This document shows, piece after piece, positions 41,757 through 49,403 of a stretch of DNA of 51,497 nt. The stretch's first letter is position 1; each line of letters opens with the position of its first letter. Made by a program: the position numbers and the translations under genes. The DNA is from an uncultured Ignavibacteria bacterium (GTDB lineage: Bacteria > Bacteroidota > Ignavibacteria > Tepidaquicellales > OLB5), in contig CALMYL010000003.1 of assembly GCA_937873695.1 (NCBI GenBank), positions 1 to 51,497 on the forward strand, read 5' to 3'. Below the pieces are notes generated by a model. That model worked only from the letters and a program-made list of their open reading frames with translations, did no database searches and was not told where the DNA came from.

Positions 41757-41866
41757 AGAATTTACCTTTGCGACTCTGCGCCCTTTGCGGTTTTTTTTTG
41801 CCTTTTCACTTTCCAGCGCTTTGTGCTGGTCCCGCGCTTCTTCTTAGCGGGATGCCTTTTACTTAA

Positions 41867-44062
41867 CTAGAACTGTAATCCCAGCCCCATGTAAAACTGC
41901 CTTTTGTTGGTTGTAACAATCTCTTCGCGTTTGGTGTAATCGAAATTGTATGTATAGTCATAAAGATTTTTCTGATTCAGCAGATTGTTTATCTGGAAAA
42001 CCGCTATTGCGAACCTGCCGAAGAGTGAAAATATGTACTGAAAGTTCACGTCCATCCTCTGGTATGTTGGGAAGCGCCCGCTGTTGGTTTCAGCGTAAAC
42101 CGGCTGGTAAAGATTCAGGTTCGGATCATATATACCGCCTGTAACAGGCGTAAACGGTTTGCCGGTTGATACCCTGTATGTCAAACCCGTTGTAATAACA
42201 TCGCTGATATTGTAGCTGGCAACAAATGTTAGGTTATGGGTTATATCATAATTTGCCGATGTTTCATTCTGCGCCTCATACTGGCTGCGCTTTGAATCAG
42301 TGTATGCGTACGATATCCATGTGGAATATTTGTTTGTAATGCCTGATTTCAGGAATACATCAATTCCTTTTGCGTAACCCTTGCCATTTGATGTATAAAG
42401 AAAGTTGTTCTTATCGCGAAGCACAAGATCTTTATACTCTTTATAGTAACCTTCAACCCTGAAAAGGAATATTCCTTCCATTTTGTTCAATTCATACCCA
42501 AGTATATAGTGAGTTGCCTGTTCAGGCTTCAGGTTGTTGTTATCTGACTGGGCATAATACTCAAGCCTCGGGAACTGGTGATACAAACCAACCGCTCCGC
42601 GAAGCACCATATCTTTGGCGAATTTCCATCCCATGGAGAGCCTTGGGTCAACAACGGTTTTTTTGGAAAGCGTATGGTTATCCACCCTAACACCCGGTAT
42701 TACGAAAAATCTCTTTGCAGGTTTTATCTGAGCCTCAATGTAGCCGCCAATTCTGCCTGTGTGGTTAAGAGAATTAATATCAAAGTATGGCGCATTATTG
42801 CCAATTGCGTAGTTGTACTGCGGAACCCTGCCATCAAACCTGTCTTCGTTATACTCATATTCTCCGCCTGTATTTAAATCAACATTTTTTGCAAGCTGGT
42901 GAGTAACATCAAGTCTGTATTTTGCGTAACGCTGCTTGGTTACTGTATTAAGCACACCGTATAATACATCATCAATGTGATTACTGTATGAAAGCCCCAT
43001 GCTGAAATATGTTTTTGAGCCGATTCCTGCTGAATACTTAAGATTTCCGAAAACTGTTTCAGAGCCTGAATTGAAGAATCCATCGTATGAAGGACTTGTA
43101 TTCCTGACGCCGATCTTATCTTTGCTGTAGTCAAATATTCCTTTCAGGTTACTGCTTTTTGATGGCTTCCACGCGAGTGATCCGCCCACTCCCCTGGCAA
43201 GCGGTATGGGGTCATACCTGTCTGTTAAATATCCATTGAGTTTAAAATATGGCTCAAGTATTGTCTGACCAATATCAATTGTCGCGCCGAAATCTTTGGT
43301 TTTATTCAGGTAAACACCGCTCATGCCAACATTGGCAAGGCCAAGCCACAGGAAACCGCCTGTGCCCTGCGGCATTTCGTAGGTTTTAAGGTCAAGCACT
43401 GCCGAAAGCACATTACCGAACTTAGCAGAAAATCCCCCGCTTGAAAAATTTATACCTCGCAGACCCCATGGATTAATTGTGGTGTATGATGAAGTATTAA
43501 AATCATCATCAAAAATAAACGGATTATATAGTGATGCCTGGTCTAATATAGTAAGCACTTCGTTCGCGTCTCCGCCGCGGACTGTTATGCGGCTGCCTTC
43601 ATCTACCTGGTTAGAGCCGGGGAAGGTTGTTATGGCACGGAAAAGATCACCATCACTGCCGGGAATTCTGACAATTTCCAGCGGCGTAATTGTCACCTGT
43701 GAATTCTGCCCCGATGTGTATGAGCTTGCAGTGACAATTATTTCTTCGGTTTCAACCACAGCTTTTTTAAGCTGTATGTTCAGTTCCATAGGCTTGCCTG
43801 ATTCAATGTTCACGGTCTGGCGTTTTTCGTTGTAATCTAAGTAAGTAAATAATAGATTCTGAACGCCTGTTTTGGATGTTTCAAATTCATAGTAGCCCGT
43901 TGAATCAGTTGTAGCGCCATCAATGGTACCTTCAATAACCACATTTGCTCCGAAGAGCGGTGCGTTCTGCTCCCCGGTTATTTTTCCTGATATCTTCACA
44001 TCCTGAGCAAAAGTGATGAATGAGGCGGTTAATATTAAAAAAAGTATAAGTAAATATTTCAT
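41867..44062 (-). CDS. TonB-dependent outer-membrane receptor
   Basis: 731 residues. Signal peptide at about 1-19 (ends TFAQ), a carboxypeptidase-D regulatory-like domain at about 22-105 (ISGKITGEQNAPLFGANVVI, TTDSTGYYEF), a plug at about 125-225 (FRAITTFPGSNQVDEGSRIT, VRGGDANEVLTILD), and a barrel ending YMGLGLQF. Shorter than the receptor at 10500 and with a different barrel, so a different ligand is expected. No SusD-like or ABC partner lies nearby. The ATG is 26 bases after the 2TM gene's end on the same strand, so it may be read from the upstream membrane operon. Confidence 0.88.
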   Translation of the reverse strand: MKYLLILFLILTASFITFAQDVKISGKITGEQNAPLFGANVVIEGTIDGATTDSTGYYEFETSKTGVQNLLFTYLDYNEKRQTVNIESGKPMELNIQLKKAVVETEEIIVTASSYTSGQNSQVTITPLEIVRIPGSDGDLFRAITTFPGSNQVDEGSRITVRGGDANEVLTILDQASLYNPFIFDDDFNTSSYTTINPWGLRGINFSSGGFSAKFGNVLSAVLDLKTYEMPQGTGGFLWLGLANVGMSGVYLNKTKDFGATIDIGQTILEPYFKLNGYLTDRYDPIPLARGVGGSLAWKPSKSSNLKGIFDYSKDKIGVRNTSPSYDGFFNSGSETVFGNLKYSAGIGSKTYFSMGLSYSNHIDDVLYGVLNTVTKQRYAKYRLDVTHQLAKNVDLNTGGEYEYNEDRFDGRVPQYNYAIGNNAPYFDINSLNHTGRIGGYIEAQIKPAKRFFVIPGVRVDNHTLSKKTVVDPRLSMGWKFAKDMVLRGAVGLYHQFPRLEYYAQSDNNNLKPEQATHYILGYELNKMEGIFLFRVEGYYKEYKDLVLRDKNNFLYTSNGKGYAKGIDVFLKSGITNKYSTWISYAYTDSKRSQYEAQNETSANYDITHNLTFVASYNISDVITTGLTYRVSTGKPFTPVTGGIYDPNLNLYQPVYAETNSGRFPTYQRMDVNFQYIFSLFGRFAIAVFQINNLLNQKNLYDYTYNFDYTKREEIVTTNKRQFYMGLGLQF

Positions 44063-44088
44063 GGCTGCTCCGTTATGATTATATATAT

Positions 44089-44388
44089 TTAATTTTTATT
44101 TATCAGTTTATCATATTCTTTTTCCCTCAGCGACTCTACATTACCTGAATAAGCGGCGATGTAACTTATTGCCAGTCCCACACCCCATCCCAGTGTTACA
44201 AAAACGGGCCAGGGGAAATCAAAATCACTGTGCCTGTATGAATTGAATGCCCAGAATCCCCAAAGAAATGCGTTAATAATTAAATATGTTAATGCATGTT
44301 TCTTGAATTCCGCTCTTCTTTTTGCAAGCTTCCACAGTCTTTCATCTCTTTGCTGCGCGCCGGTATTGATATTATTTTGATTATCCAT
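44089..44388 (-). CDS. 2TM-domain protein
   Basis: 99 residues. A polar N-terminus with Arg/Lys-rich AKRRAEFKKHALTYLIINAF leads into two transmembrane helices (about 32-49 and 60-80), then a short acidic-basic tail. This is the 2TM domain (PF13239 type), often found alone or fused to histidine kinases of the LytS class. It lies between the winged-helix regulator (separated by the heptamer repeat) and the TonB receptor gene, all on the minus strand. Confidence 0.75.
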   Translation of the reverse strand: MDNQNNINTGAQQRDERLWKLAKRRAEFKKHALTYLIINAFLWGFWAFNSYRHSDFDFPWPVFVTLGWGVGLAISYIAAYSGNVESLREKEYDKLINKN

Positions 44389-44440
44389 AATTTTATGTTT
44401 TAAAATTTTTGATTTAATTAAATTGTTAATTGCTCATTGC

Positions 44441-44488
44441 TAATTGTTAATTGTTAATTGTTAATTGTTAATTGTTAATTGTTAATTG
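44441..44488. repeat. heptamer tandem repeat TAATTGT x 6.9
   Basis: Six perfect 7-bp units plus six bases of a seventh, with degenerate units further left. It begins two bases beyond the regulator's stop and ends 53 bases upstream of the 2TM protein start. A pure heptamer of this length is prone to slippage and could change spacing of any promoter for the 2TM gene. Confidence 0.9.
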
Positions 44489-44490
44489 GC

Positions 44491-44787
44491 CTACCGCTTT
44501 ATTATGCTCTCAAGTTTTTTAATATAATCTTCAAATGCTTTTCTCCCAACTTCAGTAATTTTATATCTTGTTACAGGTTTTCGGTCAACAAATTCTTTCT
44601 GAACCGAAATATAGTTATGTTCTTCAAGCTTTTTTAAGTGTACGCTAAGATTACCGTCAGTCGCATTTATCTTTTCGCGGATAAATGTAAACTCAGCTTC
44701 ATCAACGCTTATCAGCACAGCCATTATGGCGGTGCGTATGCGCGAGTGTATTACATCATCTATTTCCTGGTAATTAAAATCAGTCAT
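44491..44787 (-). CDS. winged-helix transcriptional regulator (HTH_34 type)
   Basis: 98 residues from ATG 44787; the frame is open for 27 more codons upstream, but these overlap the preceding gene and are not needed for the fold. Helix-turn-helix and wing: IHSRIRTAIMAVLISVDEA, FIREKINATDGNLSVHLKKL, YISVQKEFVDRKPVTRYKIT, then an amphipathic helix for dimerisation. This is the ArsR/MarR-like winged-helix family PF13601. The ATG overlaps the stop of the upstream membrane protein by eight bases. It probably autoregulates the operon. Confidence 0.85.
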   Translation of the reverse strand: MTDFNYQEIDDVIHSRIRTAIMAVLISVDEAEFTFIREKINATDGNLSVHLKKLEEHNYISVQKEFVDRKPVTRYKITEVGRKAFEDYIKKLESIIKR

Positions 44788-45421
44788 TACTGGAATTCTT
44801 AGCTGCTTTCCACCTGGAGTATAAAATGAAGCCCGGAATGATCTGAAATAATACCAGCATTGCGGCAAATATCAGCATTGAGTGAATCCCGGGCTGAAAA
44901 AACATGAACAATGAACCAGACCACCAGCCAAATGCAATATACTTGAGCCATTTTACCTGCTGAATGGTACCGCTGATAAAATATGCGGCACCCAACACAC
45001 TGCTTATCATTGGAAAAATAAAGACAGGTTCATACGCGCCTGAGAGTGTTCCTGCAAAACCGAACATAAACATACATACTCCGGAAATGCCCCATAATAC
45101 ACTCAGCAGTTTCCCTGAAAAGGTTTTTTCTTTTTCATCTTTTTCTATCCTTTTGGTAATTATCATTTCCAGCAGTGATGCTGATATCATTGTTATAAAC
45201 CAAAGCATTCCCTGAGAGTTCATTGAGACTCTGTTCAATACCATCAGGTAATTAGCCAGCAGCGTAAGCGTTACTATAACGCCCCAATATATATAATGCC
45301 AGCCTTTATCGGCTACTGCATTTCGGCTATCCTGAACGATCTTTTTAATTATCTGCAATTCACTTTCCGCTAACAGATTTCTTTCAGTCTGGAACAGAGT
45401 ATTACTTTTATCGGCCGTCAT
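44780..45421 (-). CDS. six-helix membrane protein, paralogue 3 of 3
   Basis: 213 residues. An N-terminal amphipathic segment ESELQIIKKIVQDSRNAVAD precedes about six transmembrane helices. Motifs shared with both neighbours are I-K/R-x-x-M/V-x-DSR, EK-x(2-4)-F-x-GK before helix 3, G-x-x-Y/F-x-x-G-x-I-x-Q near 155, and F-GWW-x-G near 170, ending PGFILYSRWK. I do not recognise a named family. It overlaps the next gene upstream by 14 bases and the regulator gene downstream by eight, so all are translationally coupled. Confidence 0.75.
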   Translation of the reverse strand: MTADKSNTLFQTERNLLAESELQIIKKIVQDSRNAVADKGWHYIYWGVIVTLTLLANYLMVLNRVSMNSQGMLWFITMISASLLEMIITKRIEKDEKEKTFSGKLLSVLWGISGVCMFMFGFAGTLSGAYEPVFIFPMISSVLGAAYFISGTIQQVKWLKYIAFGWWSGSLFMFFQPGIHSMLIFAAMLVLFQIIPGFILYSRWKAAKNSSND

Positions 45422-46004
45422 TTTTGATCCCTTCTATCTTTGGAAGCATTATCATGAATAACAGCATTACCGCCAGAAATAATAAACAATGCATACTGGG
45501 AAAAAAGAAGAAGAAGCCTGCCCCTGCCCACCAAACAAACGCAAACAGCTTTAAGCTTTTTAATTGCTGAATTACACCAACCAGGTAAAAGGCCATTCCC
45601 AACACAACTGAATCAACAGGTACAATATATACAGGGTTAAAAGCGCGCAAAAATCCGGAGGCCATTGCAAAAATTAAATTTGCACCGCCTGCGGCAATCC
45701 CAATAGATGTCAATATTTTCCCTGTAAAAGTTTTTACACGGATAGTCTTTTTTTCTTTTTTTGCAATTTTAACAGAACCTGCTGTGCCTGTCAAAACCGC
45801 TGCCAGCCACAACAATCCGGTGTATTCAATACCTGTATTGAAAATTATCATTAAGTAGTTTACAAGTACTGCCGGTGCCATTACCAAGGTCCAGAATGTA
45901 CCCAGCTTACTCGTATCATAAACAGCTTTCCTGCTGTCTTCCATAACTTTCCTTATCAGAGAAAGTTCAAGCTCTGCCTGTTGTTTGCTTAAATTAGGCT
46001 GCAT
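45408..46004 (-). CDS. six-helix membrane protein, paralogue 2 of 3
   Basis: 198 residues with the same plan: QQAELELSLIRKVMEDSRKA, then helices, a basic loop (KKEKKTIRVKTFTGK), YLVGVIQQLKSLK and FVWWAG in the fifth to sixth helix region. It has FVWWAG where the others have FGWW(A/S)G. The start codon lies inside the end of paralogue 1 (11-base overlap). Probably part of a hetero-oligomeric membrane complex; function unknown. Confidence 0.75.
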   Translation of the reverse strand: MQPNLSKQQAELELSLIRKVMEDSRKAVYDTSKLGTFWTLVMAPAVLVNYLMIIFNTGIEYTGLLWLAAVLTGTAGSVKIAKKEKKTIRVKTFTGKILTSIGIAAGGANLIFAMASGFLRAFNPVYIVPVDSVVLGMAFYLVGVIQQLKSLKLFAFVWWAGAGFFFFFPSMHCLLFLAVMLLFMIMLPKIEGIKNDGR

Positions 46005-46593
46005 TGTTCTCTTTCTTCCATTTGTTATACATTAAATAGCCGGGTAATACCTGCATAAAGATTATCATTAATGCGAAGAGCAGCAAAGTGTGGGGTGAGT
46101 ACCAGAAGAACATAACCAGCGCACCGGCCCACCATCCAAAACTAAGATAGCGGAAAGTTTTATCGTTATAAATAACACCGCTTACAAAAAAAGCCGCGGC
46201 AAGTACACATGCCATAAGCGGTGAAATTCCCATACCCTTCACAAGTCCGGTATACGAACCCACAAAACCTATGATCGTCATAGTAATTCCTGCGGATCCC
46301 CAAATAGCCCCTGCGACTTTTCCGGCGAATGAAACCGCTTTACGTTCTTTCTTTTCCCTGCGTAGCTGAAATATGGTTATCAACCAGCCAAGGCCAATCA
46401 ATGCGAACCAGGCAATACTTGTGATGTTCCATTCAATGTAACCCAGCACAGATAAATACGAAGATATCAATCCTATTGCTACCAAAGAGCCCCATAGAAT
46501 AAAACCGGTGCCGTCATCAACCATAATACGCCGGCTGTCTTCCATGATGCGTTTTATCTCGGAAAGTTCAAGTTCTGCCTGTTTTATATCCAT
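45994..46593 (-). CDS. six-helix membrane protein, paralogue 1 of 3
   Basis: 199 residues, first gene of the operon. The N-terminus MDIKQAELELSEIKRIMEDS is followed by R and a short acidic loop, then about six helices with the basic loop RREKKERKAVSFAGK, the stretch FFVSGVIYNDKTFRYLSFGW, and the end PGYLMYNKWKK. The conserved cytosolic DSR segment in all three paralogues suggests a shared interaction surface, possibly with the regulator. A clear promoter lies 58 bases upstream. Confidence 0.75.
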   Translation of the reverse strand: MDIKQAELELSEIKRIMEDSRRIMVDDGTGFILWGSLVAIGLISSYLSVLGYIEWNITSIAWFALIGLGWLITIFQLRREKKERKAVSFAGKVAGAIWGSAGITMTIIGFVGSYTGLVKGMGISPLMACVLAAAFFVSGVIYNDKTFRYLSFGWWAGALVMFFWYSPHTLLLFALMIIFMQVLPGYLMYNKWKKENNAA

Positions 46594-46650
46594 TCTTCAA
46601 AAATTGGTTTATTTTCACAAATTTTGCACTTTATTTTTTAAAGTACTTTA

Positions 46651-46681
46651 CAAATATAACTGGTGATAAATGATTTGTCAA
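46651..46681 (-). promoter_or_regulatory. Bacteroidota-type promoter of the membrane operon
   Basis: Minus strand: TTG (complement at 46679-46681) and 20 bases later TATATTTG (complement at 46651-46658), matching TTTG-N19-TAnnTTTG closely. It lies 58 bases before the first membrane protein ATG at 46593. Confidence 0.6.
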
Positions 46682-46716
46682 TAAATATTTTAGTAAGTTC
46701 GTGTTTTTTAATAAAA

Positions 46717-46740
46717 AAGGCACTTTGGGAAAAGTGCCTT
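46717..46740 (-). terminator. intrinsic terminator of the sorting-tail gene
   Basis: AAGGCACTTT-GGGA-AAGTGCCTT, a 10-bp stem with AAAAAA on the left giving a U-run on the minus strand, 24 bases past the stop at 46764. Confidence 0.85.
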
Positions 46741-46763
46741 AGAAAAACGGTAGTTGCATCTAT

Positions 46764-47537
46764 CTATTTAACCAACACCATTTTCATTGTTTTTGTGAAA
46801 TGTTTGCCCCCTCCTTCAGCCATGATCCGGTAGAAATACATACCGCTGGCAAGATTTGAACCGTCAAATTCAATTGAGTAGAAATCTGCGCTCTTAAATT
46901 CATCTATCAAAGTGAACACTTCCTTCCCTAAAATATCATAAACCTTCAGGCTTACCTTTCCTTCAAAAGGGATCTCATAATCTATTTTACATTTTGGATT
47001 TGAGGGATTCGGATAGTTTTGCGACAATACATAATCATTTGGTGCTTTTATTACAACTGTTTCACCAAGATCATAATATTCATAGTTGCCGTTATAATCA
47101 ATTTGTTTTAACCTGTAATTATATGAGCCGGCTTTTAACTTCTTTTCTTCATAGGAATAGAATTTCTGACCCTGCGTAGTTCCTCCGCCCGTGATAAATG
47201 CAATTTTGCCCCAACTGCTGCCTTCTTTTGATTCTTTCCTTTCAAGATCAAACCCTAAGTTATTAAGTTCCCATTCAGTTACCCAATTTAACTTTACGTT
47301 ATTTTTTTCAACCGATGAAGTAAAGGATGAGAGTGATACCGGCAGCGCTCCTGTACAGATCGTTCCTGTTCCGCTGTAGGTGCCGTTAATAAAAATATCA
47401 TTAGCGCATACATCCGCACCGGCGTCTATATCGATTAAAGTACCGTTTCCATAGTCTATTGTGCTGTATACCTGGCCAAAGATTCTTGCTGCTAACAGCA
47501 AAATTAAGGCTATCATGGTTTTATTCCGGATTCTCAT
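46764..47537 (-). CDS. small secreted protein with T9SS sorting domain
   Basis: 257 residues. Signal peptide (RIRNKTMIALILLLAARIFG). A Gly/Asp-rich beta region to about 60, a fibronectin-like module at about 62-165 (VSLSSFTSSVEKNNVKLNWV, NYRLKQIDYNGNYEYYD), then a sorting domain with variant motif NYPNPSNPKCKIDYEI. The second Pro-Asn-Pro is altered compared with NYPNPFNP elsewhere. The start lies inside the end of the S74 gene (17-base overlap), so the pair is co-translated. Confidence 0.8.
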   Translation of the reverse strand: MRIRNKTMIALILLLAARIFGQVYSTIDYGNGTLIDIDAGADVCANDIFINGTYSGTGTICTGALPVSLSSFTSSVEKNNVKLNWVTEWELNNLGFDLERKESKEGSSWGKIAFITGGGTTQGQKFYSYEEKKLKAGSYNYRLKQIDYNGNYEYYDLGETVVIKAPNDYVLSQNYPNPSNPKCKIDYEIPFEGKVSLKVYDILGKEVFTLIDEFKSADFYSIEFDGSNLASGMYFYRIMAEGGGKHFTKTMKMVLVK

Positions 47538-49173
47538 TGCTTATAACCTTCAGTAAGTTTTCCTTACTTTTAGACTGACAAGCTGATACTTCAAGGACAA
47601 CCAATCTACTGTTCAACTTCCCGATTTGAGTACTTAACATATCAATCATTTTTTTCAAATCATTTACCTCCAAAATCCCTGCGCTCAATTCTTCATTTTC
47701 CTTTTTTAGGGAATCACATTTTTGGCCAAGTTCCTGTATTGCTTTTACCATTATTGGCAGCAGGTTTCCCGGTGTTGCTTCCCATTTTTCTTGGTTATCT
47801 TTCAATACAAGGTTCAGCCATTCGGCATTTTCGGAGGTCTGGAGAGAATCCAGTTCCTGAGCTATGAATCCGGCGGTTGGCTCACTCCTCATTTTGCTGC
47901 CATCGGATGTGTTATTATCATACCACTCGCGTTTATCCCAGTTATAAATTCTCGGTCTAAGTTTTGAAATAAAACCAAGTCCCAAATTCAGGTCATGTAT
48001 ATTTTTTTTATCACGCCTGTCTGAGAGACTTGTGATTGTTGTTACATTGCATCGCAGAGATGTTACGGAATTATTTCCGAGTGTTATCTGGTTAGAAACA
48101 GTTGAAGAAGAAGGTTCAGTGTTATATCCTATCAATGTGTTGTTACTGCCTGAAACAATGTTTGAACCTGCCTGATAACCAATGACAGTATTTAACTGCC
48201 CTGTTGTATTGCCAGTAAATGAAAAGGCGCCCACAGAAGTATTTCCCGTGCCGCTGACATTTTCAATCATACTGTTGTGGCCAAGTGCTGTATTTGAACT
48301 GCCCGAAATATTCAGATTCATACTTCCAAAACCGAATGCGCAGTTGTTAATACCTATAGTACTATTTGTTAACGTCTGGCTTCCGAATCCACAGTTATAG
48401 TTACCGGTTGTATTTTCTTTTAATGACCAGTATCCGAATGATGAGTTAAAACTACCTGTAGTATTTTCATCCATAGAAGCAGTCCCAAATGAAGAATTGT
48501 AACTCCCCGTGGAATTATGTTTCAACGAATTAAAACCAAAAGTTGAATTATTACTACCTGTTGTATTCAAATAAAGGGCAAATGCCCCGAATCCGGAATT
48601 GTTGGAACCAATATTTGAGGTAAGCGTATTATATCCAAATGCTGAGTTGTTACCAGAGGTAGCATTGCTGTATAATGAACCTACGCCAAAAGCTGAATTA
48701 TAACTGCCTGTTGTATTAAAATACAAGGCACCTGAACCAAATGCCGAATTATCGGTACCCGATGCAGCCTTAAACAAAGAACGAAACCCCATAGCGGTAT
48801 TTCGGCTGCCAGTTGTTAACGAATTAAGAGAAAATTCTCCTATTCCGGTATTATAAGCTGCAGTTGTCATGGTGAAGTTACCGGAATAAATTCCCAGAAA
48901 AATGTTTCCGCCTATAGATCCCGCCCCGGTAAAATCATGAAGAAAACTCTGATTTCCCTTCTTAATTATTCCGCTTTCTGGCGATGTAGTTAAGGAAAGA
49001 TTTATGCTGCTATATATGCTTATCAGCCCATCAGTCTGCTTCAGGGTTAAGAAAGTTGTGCCCGCATCTTTTATTGTAAAAACTCCGGATGATCCAAGAG
49101 TATTGGTTATATGCTGCGTAAAAGCAGAATATGTAAAAAAAGAAAGTATAAAGAAAGTTTTGATTATTTTCAT
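47521..49173 (-). CDS. repeat protein with tail-fibre/S74 autoprocessing domain
   Basis: 550 residues. Signal peptide at about 1-19. Residues about 105-350 contain roughly 14 units of 17 residues, consensus NTTGSYNSAFGxxSLxx, likely a beta-roll or trimeric needle similar to adhesin heads. The S74 intramolecular chaperone starts near 383: SDRRDKKNI with the Ser384/Lys389 dyad used for self-cleavage in phage endosialidases, then GFIAQEL, and a coiled coil at 460-530. A trimeric surface fibre that releases its C-terminal chaperone is expected. The overlapping sorting-tail protein downstream may be its partner. Confidence 0.82.
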   Translation of the reverse strand: MKIIKTFFILSFFTYSAFTQHITNTLGSSGVFTIKDAGTTFLTLKQTDGLISIYSSINLSLTTSPESGIIKKGNQSFLHDFTGAGSIGGNIFLGIYSGNFTMTTAAYNTGIGEFSLNSLTTGSRNTAMGFRSLFKAASGTDNSAFGSGALYFNTTGSYNSAFGVGSLYSNATSGNNSAFGYNTLTSNIGSNNSGFGAFALYLNTTGSNNSTFGFNSLKHNSTGSYNSSFGTASMDENTTGSFNSSFGYWSLKENTTGNYNCGFGSQTLTNSTIGINNCAFGFGSMNLNISGSSNTALGHNSMIENVSGTGNTSVGAFSFTGNTTGQLNTVIGYQAGSNIVSGSNNTLIGYNTEPSSSTVSNQITLGNNSVTSLRCNVTTITSLSDRRDKKNIHDLNLGLGFISKLRPRIYNWDKREWYDNNTSDGSKMRSEPTAGFIAQELDSLQTSENAEWLNLVLKDNQEKWEATPGNLLPIMVKAIQELGQKCDSLKKENEELSAGILEVNDLKKMIDMLSTQIGKLNSRLVVLEVSACQSKSKENLLKVISNENPE

Positions 49174-49403
49174 TAAATTATTTTTAGGGCTAATTTAATC
49201 CTCTCTTTTCAGCACTTCAAGTAATAATATTCCATATTGTTACGGATAAAGATCTTTGATAATATGGAAAAAACATAAAAACCCGCATTACAGTCTGTAA
49301 AATCCGCCTTTTTCATGGAATGAAAACGCGACTTGTTTTGCTTACAATGATTTGTCATCATATTTATTCTTTAAAGACTACATAATATTTAGTAACTTAC
49401 AGT

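Noticed and set aside
41761-41830. Low-complexity stretch with long T-run resembling a terminator
   Set aside because: No stable stem directly precedes the T-run on the plus strand, and no plus-strand gene ends there.
47521-49173. Possible prophage because of the tail-fibre and S74 domain
   Set aside because: No other phage gene is nearby, the protein has a signal peptide, and its partner has a type IX sorting tail, so a cellular surface protein is more likely.
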